A stretch of DNA of 64,000 bases from assembly GCA_022824185.1 (NCBI GenBank), contig JAJEAU010000017.1, positions 124,001 through 188,000 on the forward strand, written 5' to 3'. The DNA is from Dehalococcoidia bacterium (GTDB taxonomy: Bacteria; Chloroflexota; Dehalococcoidia; Lucifugimonadales; Lucifugimonadaceae). Each line of letters opens with the position of its first letter. The stretch's first letter is position 1. The notes under the pieces are model-generated. The model was not told the DNA's origin. It worked only from the letters and a program-made list of their open reading frames with translations, and ran no database searches. Position numbers and translations under genes: made by a program. This document shows, piece after piece, positions 34,057 to 41,652 of the stretch.

Positions 34057-34731
34057 ATGACCGCTTGGCACATGCAACGTTTCGCCGCGCTCATTCCTGA
34101 TTCGTTGAAGGAATGCTCGGGTAAGGTCTTTTACTCGGGCAAAAAGGCGTTTGAGAATCCTTCGGACATATACGTCCTGGGTATCAATCCGGGTGGCAAG
34201 CCGGAGGACCACAAGGACGAAACCGTCTGGAAACACACGGGAAAGGTACTCTATTGCAAATCATACGATTGGAGCGCGTATCGAGACGAAAAATGGAAAA
34301 GGGCCGCCGGTTCGACCCCTTTTCAAAGAAGGTTGCAATATCTGAGCGGCAGAATCGGCAAAGGCCTCGGCGAAGTCCCATCAAGCAACCTAATATTCAA
34401 ACGGTCGACCGATTTTTCCAAGTTGCAGCGGGATGCAAAACAACTAGCTGACGAGTGTTGGCCGTTTCATCATGAAGTGATCAAGACTCTGGGCGTGAAG
34501 GTCGTCGTTTGCCTAGGCAGACCGGCTAGCGAGTACGTGGGCAAAAAGCTGAAAACGCAACGCTATATCGAAAAACGCATCGAAAACAACGGTCGTCGCT
34601 GGCGAAGTGAAACTCACGTTAGTGCCAAGGGCATTCAAGTAGTGAGGCTCACGCACCCAAGTAGAACGGATTGGACGAAACCTGCAACGGACCCTACATG
34701 CTTGGTCGTCCGAGCTTTGCACCGATCTTAG
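34057..34731 (+). CDS. Uracil-DNA glycosylase-superfamily protein
   Basis: 224 residues. YVLGINPGG (near residue 45) resembles motif 1 of the uracil-DNA glycosylase fold. VVVCLGRPASEY (about 150) fits the following core strand, and LTHPSR (about 205) matches the final HPS motif. The middle contains a long basic segment (RRLQYLSGRIGKG). Such proteins remove damaged or uracil bases from DNA, but many family members are uncharacterised and lack a catalytic Asp; here motif 1 has no obvious Asp/Asn. Its base composition is visibly more AT-rich than its neighbours, and it splits a run of 2-hydroxyacid dehydrogenase genes, so it may have been acquired. Confidence 0.6.
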   Translation: MTAWHMQRFAALIPDSLKECSGKVFYSGKKAFENPSDIYVLGINPGGKPEDHKDETVWKHTGKVLYCKSYDWSAYRDEKWKRAAGSTPFQRRLQYLSGRIGKGLGEVPSSNLIFKRSTDFSKLQRDAKQLADECWPFHHEVIKTLGVKVVVCLGRPASEYVGKKLKTQRYIEKRIENNGRRWRSETHVSAKGIQVVRLTHPSRTDWTKPATDPTCLVVRALHRS

Positions 34732-34883
34732 AGGAAATGTTTTTTTGAAGTGAGTATTGCTGAACACGACACTCGGCAGGATCAACGCCGTCCAGTCGAG
34801 AGCCTGACGAAAACCTTTTTTATGTCATATCTTGGTTAACGCCACCAGTGGCCGGAAGCTTGATTGGCCGTTTGGTGGGTTCG

Positions 34884-34902
34884 CAGTTTGACAAGTAAAC
34901 TG
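34884..34902. promoter_or_regulatory. Inverted repeat near the promoter region of the third dehydrogenase
   Basis: CAGTTT and AAACTG are exact reverse complements separated by seven bases, 36 bases before the start codon. The repeat overlaps a promoter-like TTGGTG...TAAACT pair. It could be an operator for the downstream gene, though six-base arms are short and the call is weak. Confidence 0.3.
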
Positions 34903-34937
34903 ACCTTCAGTCGAAACTCGAAAGGAATGGACAACCG

Positions 34938-36011
34938 ATGGCTGAACACAAAGTCTTGATCATGGGGGTCGATGAAAACGATCCTCTTGACTATGAGCGT
35001 GCCGAGATGGCCGACCTCGATGTGGAGTTCGTGAAGGCGAATCCGCAATCTGAGGGAGAGGCGATAGAACTGGTGCGGGACGCCGATGCGCTAATGATGC
35101 GGTCTACGCCGTACCAAGGCGAGCAGGTCATACGCGCCGCCGAAAAGGCGCAGGTGCTGGCCGTCTACTCACACGGCTTCAACCAGATCGATACCGATGT
35201 CTGCAACGAGATGGGCATCATCATCACCAACGGCGCCGGGATGTGCATGGAAGAGGTCTCGAACCAGGCCGTGACGATGATCTTGTGCCTCAATCGGCAA
35301 TTGATCCAGTTCAATGAACGCACGAAAGCCGGTGACTGGGGGCGTGCTGATGTTGTGATCGAGCCGATCGACCAGCAGGTGCTGGGATTGGTCGGACTTG
35401 GCAACATCGGGCGACAGGTTGCTCGGAAGATGTTCAACGGATGGCGGATGAAGGTCCTTGCGTATGACCCCTACTGCCCGCCTTGGATTGCTCAGGAGTA
35501 CGCTGTCGAGCAAGTCTTCTCGCTCGAAGAGCTGTTTGAGCGATCTGATTACGTCTCTGTGCAGGTGCCGTTGAACAAAGAGACGCATCACATGATCCGT
35601 AAGGAACACTTCGACTGCATGAAGCCGACCGCTTACTTCGTCAATGTGTGCCGAGGTGCAGTCGTCCGAGAGGTCGACCTGATTGAAGCGTTGCGGGAGG
35701 GTAAGTTGAAAGGGGCTGGCTTGGACGTGTTCGAGCAGGAACCTGTAGATCCGAACAACCCGCTGTTGAAGATGGACAATGTGATCGTCGCCCCGCATTC
35801 GGCTGGTGCGTCGACGCGGTCTGCTTGGTTGAGCAGGCAACGGGCATCGCAACAGGTGGCAGCCGTTTTGCGTGGAAACTGGCCGTCCGCAGGTCAGAAC
35901 CCAGAAGTTGCAAGCTCCTTGCAACGGCGAGACCGGATGCAGTCGCTGGAGCCCAAGTTGGAGGCTTCTCGGGAGATTCTGCCGATGGCGGTGTTGCCTG
36001 AGGGGAGGTAG
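34938..36011 (+). CDS. D-2-hydroxyacid dehydrogenase (third of three paralogues)
   Basis: 357 residues with AAAGGAATGG before the ATG. NAD site LGLVGLGNIGRQVARK is near residue 155, the catalytic Arg in NVCRGAVVREVDL, the acid in LDVFEQEPVDPNNP and His in VAPHSAGAST. It shares the extended C-terminus of the second paralogue. The downstream rho-independent terminator shows that transcription of this block ends here. The 206-base gap after the glycosylase-like gene holds an inverted repeat and may contain a separate promoter. Confidence 0.9.
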   Translation: MAEHKVLIMGVDENDPLDYERAEMADLDVEFVKANPQSEGEAIELVRDADALMMRSTPYQGEQVIRAAEKAQVLAVYSHGFNQIDTDVCNEMGIIITNGAGMCMEEVSNQAVTMILCLNRQLIQFNERTKAGDWGRADVVIEPIDQQVLGLVGLGNIGRQVARKMFNGWRMKVLAYDPYCPPWIAQEYAVEQVFSLEELFERSDYVSVQVPLNKETHHMIRKEHFDCMKPTAYFVNVCRGAVVREVDLIEALREGKLKGAGLDVFEQEPVDPNNPLLKMDNVIVAPHSAGASTRSAWLSRQRASQQVAAVLRGNWPSAGQNPEVASSLQRRDRMQSLEPKLEASREILPMAVLPEGR

Positions 36012-36040
36012 GATGCCAGCCTTCTAAAGCGACTAACTAG

Positions 36041-36080
36041 CGCCGTGGACGTCGTGATGGGCGTCCACGGCGTTTCTTTT
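36041..36080 (+). terminator. Rho-independent terminator
   Basis: CGCCGTGGACG pairs with CGTCCACGGCG as a perfect 11-bp, GC-rich stem with a ten-base loop, followed directly by TTTCTTTT. It lies 30 bases after the third dehydrogenase. It faces the convergent DUF488 operon, for which the hairpin has no T-tract in the right direction. Confidence 0.9.
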
Positions 36081-36123
36081 GGATGTTGGCGGTCGATTTA
36101 AAAGAGATCGGAACTTTCAGTGA

Positions 36124-36567
36124 TCACCCGAGATGAGTGATCTCGACTCCTTCCCAACGATCTCGCAAGTACTCGGCCACTAATCGGCGGTGGCAGTGAT
36201 GCGCTTCGTGTTCGCTGCACAGCAAACAACCGTCCTCAAATACTTCTCTGGGCACGGTTTCATCGATGCGCCTTTGATCCATGAGGTCGAGGAATCGCGA
36301 TTCGTAGATGTGCCACGCGTTTGGTGCCTTGCTTTTCTTGTACTCGTCAAACATCTCCGGTTCAGGCGCGAGTTCCGGGACGTGTACGTAATCGATGCCG
36401 CAGATCTTCTTCAACAGATAACCTTGGTCGCTGCCCTTGGCAAAGCCTGCGAGTTGAGAGTTAGGCCTTAGTCTCACATCGACGATTCGTTTGGCACCTG
36501 ACGCTTTCAGTGTTTCATAGAAGGTCTCGGCAGATTTCTTGGTGAAACCGATGGTGAGAAGCTTCAA
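36124..36567 (-). CDS. DUF488 protein (short form)
   Basis: 147 residues. The family opening TIGFTKKSAETFYETL is followed by RIVDVRLRPNS (near residue 30), the middle FAKGSDQGYLLKKICGIDYVHVP, and the conserved CSEHEAHHCHRRLVAEYL (near 117-134) with its C-x-E...C-H-R pattern. The start is a TTG whose Shine-Dalgarno (GGGAG) lies in the end of the upstream gene. Its TTGA overlaps the upstream stop by four bases, implying translational coupling. DUF488 proteins have no settled activity. The conserved Cys and His residues suggest catalysis or a metal. Last gene of the three-gene unit. Confidence 0.88.
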   Translation of the reverse strand: MKLLTIGFTKKSAETFYETLKASGAKRIVDVRLRPNSQLAGFAKGSDQGYLLKKICGIDYVHVPELAPEPEMFDEYKKSKAPNAWHIYESRFLDLMDQRRIDETVPREVFEDGCLLCSEHEAHHCHRRLVAEYLRDRWEGVEITHLG

Positions 36568-37235
36568 TGCTCATCTCCCGCGTACTCGAATTCGCCGTCG
36601 TCCATTAGCACGTCTTGAGCGATGGCGTATCTCTTGTCTTTGAACGCGAATCGTTCGATTTGTTCACCAATTGCGATTGCGATTTTTTCCTCGGCAGTGA
36701 GGAACATGTCGGCTTGGTCTGCCAAAACGTCGTGTTTGGCAATCCGATCGCGGAGCGTTTCGTGCATCAGGATCGCGCCGTCCGGCAACACGTGTTTGAC
36801 ACTGACATTTTGAAACTCGTTGCGTATCTCTTCGGCAATGAGTAGGCTGCGATGACATTCCTCTGGTCTGCCTTCGCTGCACATCAGCGCGATTCGGTTT
36901 GCCATCGCTCCGCGAACAACGCTTTCCAATGCGTCTTGGAACTTTCTTGCCTTGGCCAACTGGTCGTACTGAACTTGACCATCAGGATCGTAGTCACCGG
37001 GATCGTCTGAACGTCCGCCCAACCGCTGGCCCATGAAGTGGTAGGTGATGTCGTTCTCGCCGAGCCGTGACTTCAGGTTGTCGCGGTTGAACTGCGGCGT
37101 CCATTTGCTGTACGGCATTGATCGAACATCGACGACGGTGTCGATACCGTTTTGATTCAAAAGCCTTAGAAACGCTTCTTCGGAATGATCGGAATGGCCG
37201 ATTGTGAATATTGTCTGGTGTTCGGTGGGAGGCAT
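36564..37235 (-). CDS. DUF488 protein (long form)
   Basis: 223 residues from the ATG giving MPPTEHQ; a TTG two codons earlier is possible. Conserved blocks are IFTIGHSDHSEEAFLRLL, DTVVDVRSMPYSKWTPQF, HFMGQRLGGR and the catalytic-looking CSEGRPEECHRSLLIAEEI (near residue 125). This is a close match to the broad DUF488 family. It adds a C-terminal region of about 60 residues (KIAIAIGEQIERFAF onward) absent from the shorter partner. The two are paralogous only in the core, so they may form a heteromer. It lies 17 bases after the dual-OB-like gene and overlaps the next gene. Confidence 0.9.
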   Translation of the reverse strand: MPPTEHQTIFTIGHSDHSEEAFLRLLNQNGIDTVVDVRSMPYSKWTPQFNRDNLKSRLGENDITYHFMGQRLGGRSDDPGDYDPDGQVQYDQLAKARKFQDALESVVRGAMANRIALMCSEGRPEECHRSLLIAEEIRNEFQNVSVKHVLPDGAILMHETLRDRIAKHDVLADQADMFLTAEEKIAIAIGEQIERFAFKDKRYAIAQDVLMDDGEFEYAGDEH

Positions 37236-37252
37236 TGGCAAACGGCGTGTGT

Positions 37253-37912
37253 TCAGATTATCCCTGCGATGAGCTTGTAGCAGTACCTTTCAAATTCTCC
37301 GGCGAGGCTGATTGTGAGGTAGCAGTCTTCGGCGATATAGCTCCGCGGTTCTCGGTTCTGGCTCTCGTCTTCATATTCCACGTCCTTCACCTGCAACTTG
37401 TAGGTCGCTCCCATGTATTCAAAGGAACCAGTCAATCGGTTACGTTCGCGATCTTCGTCGTCGATCACTGTCAATCTGAGATGTTCGACATGGATCAATC
37501 GGAGTGAATCGTTCATTCCCGTCGCTTCGACGAAGCGGACTCGGTTGTTTCGACCTATTTGGGATTGTTGGCCGTTGTTCCACAAAGTTCCTCTGCCGTC
37601 GCACACGGTCTGCAATTTGCGGCGGTCGAATTGCCCGATCCGTAGGATTCGCGGAATGCGGTGCAACTCCCAATTCTCGCTTTGGTGGTCACGAGGTACC
37701 GGGTGACTAAGATCCATCTGCACGACGTCAAGCAATCGCATTTTCTCACCGTTGGGATACGTGGCGTAATCCACGAGGATTGCATCGTCGTTGTGGGAGA
37801 CCACGGGTCGAATCCATTCGCCGATCCGATTCCCTTCGAGTTTGCGGCCGGCTAAACACAATCCTCCTGGCCGCCAAGACTTTGCGAGTAGGACCATTCT
37901 TGTCGTGACCAT
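37253..37912 (-). CDS. Probable dual OB-fold protein, leader of the DUF488 operon
   Basis: 219 residues of mostly beta-strand character. It opens with RMVLLAKSWRPGGLCLAGRKL, then GEWIRPVV (near residue 35), LLDVVQMDL, and a second half built on LRLIHVEHLRLTV, YKLQVKDVEY and CYLTISLAGEF. The GLCLAGR..GEWIRPV block and the two-lobed strand pattern match what I remember as the dual OB-containing domain found beside DUF488 genes; without a search this is tentative. An OB protein would bind nucleic acid or a modified base. It is the first gene of the unit, with about 94 bases of upstream spacer. Confidence 0.6.
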   Translation of the reverse strand: MVTTRMVLLAKSWRPGGLCLAGRKLEGNRIGEWIRPVVSHNDDAILVDYATYPNGEKMRLLDVVQMDLSHPVPRDHQSENWELHRIPRILRIGQFDRRKLQTVCDGRGTLWNNGQQSQIGRNNRVRFVEATGMNDSLRLIHVEHLRLTVIDDEDRERNRLTGSFEYMGATYKLQVKDVEYEDESQNREPRSYIAEDCYLTISLAGEFERYCYKLIAGII

Positions 37913-38006
37913 CGGTGCGTCTCTACTGGTTCATTTTGGTTGCGAATTCCCGATGTTTCATTGACTCGCAAAATCAGCCATTCTGTTGGGGTGACATAAT
38001 TGTATC

Positions 38007-38933
38007 TCACCCGTACCAAACTATGAGCACAATGAGGCCGGTCGTGACTGTGAAGATGGCGAAGGGCCAGAGGGTGTAGGTTCCTAGGCGGCGGATTAGC
38101 CAGACGAAGAGGTTTACTGCGATGTAGGAGGCGATGAAGGAGATGGCGAAGCCGATGGCGAGTTCGTCGATGTCGGGGAGGGACTCGGATGGTGAGAGGA
38201 TGACTTGGAACATGGATATGGCGGCGGCGATCGTGATGACCGGAACGGCGAGAAGGTAGGAGAAACGGACGGCGACGACCAGTGGCAAGCCTCGGGTGAC
38301 GCCTGCGGTAATGGTTACGGCGGATCGGGAGATGCCGGGTATCAGAGCCGCCACTTGCGCCAATCCGATGATGAGTGCGTCGGCGTAGTCGATGACCTTC
38401 GGGCGGGTGCGTTGGTCTTTGCCGGTGAGTCTGAGGCCAGCGAAATGATGACCTAGCAGGAGCGTTGCGCCGGTGACGATGAACATGCCCGCGGCGACTT
38501 GGGGCGATCGGACTAGGTCGGAGGTGAATATCGTGTAGAACGCGGCTCCGATAACAATTGCTGGCAGGGAGGCTAGACCGACGGATTTGAGGAGGTTTTG
38601 GGGTCGCATGGACATGTGGGTCGAAAGTCGGCGTCTGGTGTCACCAACCGTTCGGTAACGTTCAAGAATCTGTTGCGACATCATGTCGTCGTCACCACCG
38701 AGCGGAATGTTGCGGTTGCGGCGAAGGGTCTTCACGATCAACCACCAATCCCGCCGGAAGAACAGTACGAGCGCAAGGAGAGAGCCGAGGTGGACGGTGG
38801 CATCGAAAGCAGCAGATGGCGGGTCCAATCCGAGAACCCAAGAAGAGATGACCATGTATCCGCTGCTGCTGATCGGGAGCAACTCGGTGAAGCCCTGCAT
38901 GAATGACAGGACGGCGATTTGGACTAGGGTCAT
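38007..38933 (-). CDS. uppP: Undecaprenyl-diphosphate phosphatase (UppP/BacA) with altered active-site residue
   Basis: A 308-residue polytopic membrane phosphatase that recycles undecaprenyl diphosphate for peptidoglycan synthesis. The first motif reads MQGFTELLPISSSGYM (residues 12-27), keeping the Q/ExxxE pair and the serines. Where E. coli UppP has catalytic His30 (SSTGHM) this protein has Tyr. The second motif PGISRSAVT with its arginine is intact (near residue 195). The loop between helices 2 and 3 is longer than usual, about 50 residues. The family call is firm. Whether the His-to-Tyr change lowers activity or marks a clade variant is open. Confidence 0.88.
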   Translation of the reverse strand: MTLVQIAVLSFMQGFTELLPISSSGYMVISSWVLGLDPPSAAFDATVHLGSLLALVLFFRRDWWLIVKTLRRNRNIPLGGDDDMMSQQILERYRTVGDTRRRLSTHMSMRPQNLLKSVGLASLPAIVIGAAFYTIFTSDLVRSPQVAAGMFIVTGATLLLGHHFAGLRLTGKDQRTRPKVIDYADALIIGLAQVAALIPGISRSAVTITAGVTRGLPLVVAVRFSYLLAVPVITIAAAISMFQVILSPSESLPDIDELAIGFAISFIASYIAVNLFVWLIRRLGTYTLWPFAIFTVTTGLIVLIVWYG

Positions 38934-39060
38934 GGCGTTTCTGAGATCTTTCAGTCAACTTATTGTCTAATCGGATCAGTCGGTCGACTCCTGCCCTTCA
39001 GTCGCTTCGTTGATCGTGGTAAATTGGATGTTGCCTTGCGACCAACAGACACAAGTTGAA

Positions 39061-40275
39061 ATGCCCAAGAAACCGCCGATTGTCACCCGCATCGAAACGC
39101 TGAGAAATCCCAACTTCTCGAAGATCTTCTGGGTGAGGATCTACACCGACGATGGGCGAGTTGGTTTGGGTGAGACTTCGTTCGGGCCCAAAACGGTCGA
39201 GGCATGGGCACACGAGGATGCTGCGGAATATCTCCTGGGGAAGGATGCCACTCAACTCGATCTTCATTGGAACGCGCTTAACGGGTACGGGGGCAAGATC
39301 ATCGGGCGTGCAGCCGACATGAGCGGACTTTCTGCAGTCGACATGGCGCTTTGGGATCTATACGCTCAGCGTGCAGGTGTCCCGCTTTATGAGGCGCTAG
39401 GCGGATTGAGTCGTCCGTCGATCCGCGTCTATAACACTTGCGCAGGGTACTCCTACGGCGTCAACAGGGTTGGCAGGCTTGCGACTGGCGACATTGATCA
39501 CCGTCCGGAGCATCAGTACGAAGACCAGCATGCGTTCTTGACGGATGCGGGTGCGTTGGCAGATGATCTTCTTTCCGAGGGCTACACGGCGATGAAGATT
39601 TGGCCCTTCGATCAGGTCGCTGCGAAGTCAAACGGTCAATTCATCTCAGGACCTGATTTGGAGATGTGCACCGAGCCATTCAGACTCATCCGGGAGAAGG
39701 TTGGCAACAAGATTGACGTGATGCTAGAGATGCACTCGATCTACAACCTGCCGTCTGCGGTGCGCATCGCAAAGAACGTCGAGCCTTATGATCCGTTTTG
39801 GTTTGAAGATCCCGTGCCCATGGACAACATCGATACGCTTGTCCAGTTCAGGAATTCGACGCACATAGCGGTTACCGCTTCGGAGACGGTCGCGACGCGA
39901 TGGGCTTTCCGCGAGATGTTCGAGAAGCAGGCGATGACGATCTGCATGTTTGACATTTCGTGGGTCGGCGGGATTTCCGAGGCGAAGCGGATCGCGGGTA
40001 TGGCGGAGGCGTATCACATGCCGATTGCGCCGCATGATTGCGTGGGACCGGTCACATTCATGTATTCGGTGCATCTTTCGCTCAACGCCCCTAACGCATT
40101 GATCCAAGAGACGGTGAGGGCGTTTAACGCTTCTTGGTATCGAGAAGTAGTCGATCAACTGCCGGTGATCGAGAACGGGTACGCCCTGCCGCCGGAAGGG
40201 ATCGGGGCGTGTCAGACTCTCCTCGACACGTTTGTCAACGACCCGACGACGGAGATTCAGGAGAGCAATCTATGA
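39061..40275 (+). CDS. Mandelate racemase/muconate lactonizing-family enzyme
   Basis: 404 residues from the ATG giving MPKKPPIVTRIETLRNPNF; upstream in-frame starts lack support. The capping domain has DDGRVGLGETSFGP and the barrel begins LSAVDMALWDLYAQRAGVP. The second barrel strand carries MKIWPFD (K179). Metal ligands fit EMHSIYN, WFEDPVP and TASET, and the histidine of APHDCVGP is a likely base. The ExH third-strand ligand and KxWP motif place it in a different subgroup from the other two family members here. Acid-sugar dehydratase activity is likely. The next gene, a beta-propeller protein 98 bases on, could be a lactonase for the same pathway. Confidence 0.85.
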   Translation: MPKKPPIVTRIETLRNPNFSKIFWVRIYTDDGRVGLGETSFGPKTVEAWAHEDAAEYLLGKDATQLDLHWNALNGYGGKIIGRAADMSGLSAVDMALWDLYAQRAGVPLYEALGGLSRPSIRVYNTCAGYSYGVNRVGRLATGDIDHRPEHQYEDQHAFLTDAGALADDLLSEGYTAMKIWPFDQVAAKSNGQFISGPDLEMCTEPFRLIREKVGNKIDVMLEMHSIYNLPSAVRIAKNVEPYDPFWFEDPVPMDNIDTLVQFRNSTHIAVTASETVATRWAFREMFEKQAMTICMFDISWVGGISEAKRIAGMAEAYHMPIAPHDCVGPVTFMYSVHLSLNAPNALIQETVRAFNASWYREVVDQLPVIENGYALPPEGIGACQTLLDTFVNDPTTEIQESNL

Positions 40276-40373
40276 CAGTTTGAGGTACCCGATAACGTAT
40301 TCGAAGGTACCGCGATGAATTCGACGCTTACGCTGGTAGCATTCGCTACAAATCACTCGCAAGGAGAAATCCA

Positions 40374-41087
40374 ATGGCATACAAGATAGCCGACCCCATT
40401 CAGATGTTTGTGTCGCCAGGTCCGAAACCCAACGGACTGCAGGCAGCGGACGATGGACTTTGGTACATCGACCAAGGCAACAATAACGTGTACAAACTCG
40501 ACTGGCAGACAGGCGAAACGCTGTTCGAAGCGCCGACCGAGACCGTCCACTCAAGTGGGATAACGCTGGACGACGAAGGGAACGTTTGGATCGCTTCGAC
40601 GTATTCGTGTGACATCTTCGTGGTCGACCGCGAAACTGGTGCGACGATCGACAAGTTTCCGTCACCTGGTGCGGGAATCAACGCGACTCGTGAGCATTTC
40701 GACGAATCGATGGGACGTGCTTCTGAGCCGACCGGGGACCATGGCTTGGAATGGAAAGACGGGCACATCTACATCGCGTCGCCGCCTTCGCAATTCGTCC
40801 ATGTGGTTGACGCGTCAACGTGGAAAGAAGTGCACCGCTTCAAGGCGCCGGGATATCGTGTACATGGCATAGCGTTTGCCGAAGAAGAAGGCCACATGTG
40901 GGTTTCCGATACTTCGTTTGGTGTCGTGTGCAGGCAGCGCATCGAAGATGGTCGTTGCTATGACGTCTTCCGCGTGCCGCATCCTTTGCAGGTTCATGGG
41001 ATGACCATCAAAGACAATCGCCTTTGGTACGCTGACGACCGAGGTCCGATCGGTTGGTTGAGCGTCAGTATGGATCCGGACTTTTAG
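40374..41087 (+). CDS. Beta-propeller protein (SMP-30/gluconolactonase or Vgb-like)
   Basis: 237 residues with AAGGAGAAA before the ATG. Repeated propeller blades read DDGLWYIDQGNNNVYKLDW, DEGNVWIASTYSCDIFVVD, KDGHIYIASPPSQFVHVVD, EGHMWVSDTSFGVVC and DNRLWYADDRG, so there are about five or six blades. Such NHL/SMP-30-like proteins include sugar lactonases and virginiamycin B lyase. Metal-binding acids cannot be assigned with certainty. No signal peptide is present. Position after a sugar-acid dehydratase favours a lactonase. Confidence 0.75.
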   Translation: MAYKIADPIQMFVSPGPKPNGLQAADDGLWYIDQGNNNVYKLDWQTGETLFEAPTETVHSSGITLDDEGNVWIASTYSCDIFVVDRETGATIDKFPSPGAGINATREHFDESMGRASEPTGDHGLEWKDGHIYIASPPSQFVHVVDASTWKEVHRFKAPGYRVHGIAFAEEEGHMWVSDTSFGVVCRQRIEDGRCYDVFRVPHPLQVHGMTIKDNRLWYADDRGPIGWLSVSMDPDF

Positions 41088-41195
41088 ATCGTCGGCACTA
41101 CGGCCGTTTTTTCGCCATTTGTATTTGAGGAACCTCTCGACGTGCTGTATGGTACGTCGAGATGGTTTGTTTTTTGGAACACTAGGAGTAATAAG

Positions 41196-41570
41196 TTGCG
41201 ATGGCTACGACCGATTCCAGAAGACTGGATTCCGTGGCACCTGACGCTGTTCATCGCCATGAGCGATGGTGGTATGGCGCTCAGAGCAATCGAAGAGCTG
41301 CCGCTGCACAAGAAAGGCGATGTCGTCGGGTTCGTAAACTCGACGATCGACGCGTCAGTTTCTGTAATCTTAGTAGCAGCGACCGCAAGCACAATCATCG
41401 TGGAGGGAGCCTTGATATTCGCTGAGAAGTATCTCAACTACCGCTATAAGAAAGGGCGCGAGGAAGAACGTCAAAGGTGGCAGGAATGGCTGGCTCGCAA
41501 GCAAAAAGCCGAGATGAGTGGCGAACGGTTTGACGAACCGAGCCCCGCCGAAATGGATCTCACCGAATGA
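41196..41570 (+). CDS. Small membrane protein with charged C-terminus, function unknown
   Basis: 124 residues from a TTG with AGGAG seven bases upstream; a longer reading of 142 residues lacks a ribosome site. After RWLRPIPEDWIPWHLTLF there is one hydrophobic helix (about residues 55-77). A highly charged helix KKGREEERQRWQEWLARKQ follows, likely a coiled coil, and then an acidic tail. I do not recognise a family. It stands alone between the propeller and epimerase genes with its own AT-rich leader. Confidence 0.6.
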   Translation: MRWLRPIPEDWIPWHLTLFIAMSDGGMALRAIEELPLHKKGDVVGFVNSTIDASVSVILVAATASTIIVEGALIFAEKYLNYRYKKGREEERQRWQEWLARKQKAEMSGERFDEPSPAEMDLTE

Positions 41571-41652
41571 TAGGAATAAACATTTTAGAGCGTGACGACA
41601 GCCGTTAATGGACTGTTTGAGCCTCTACTAAACCGAGGAAGTCGAAAACCCA

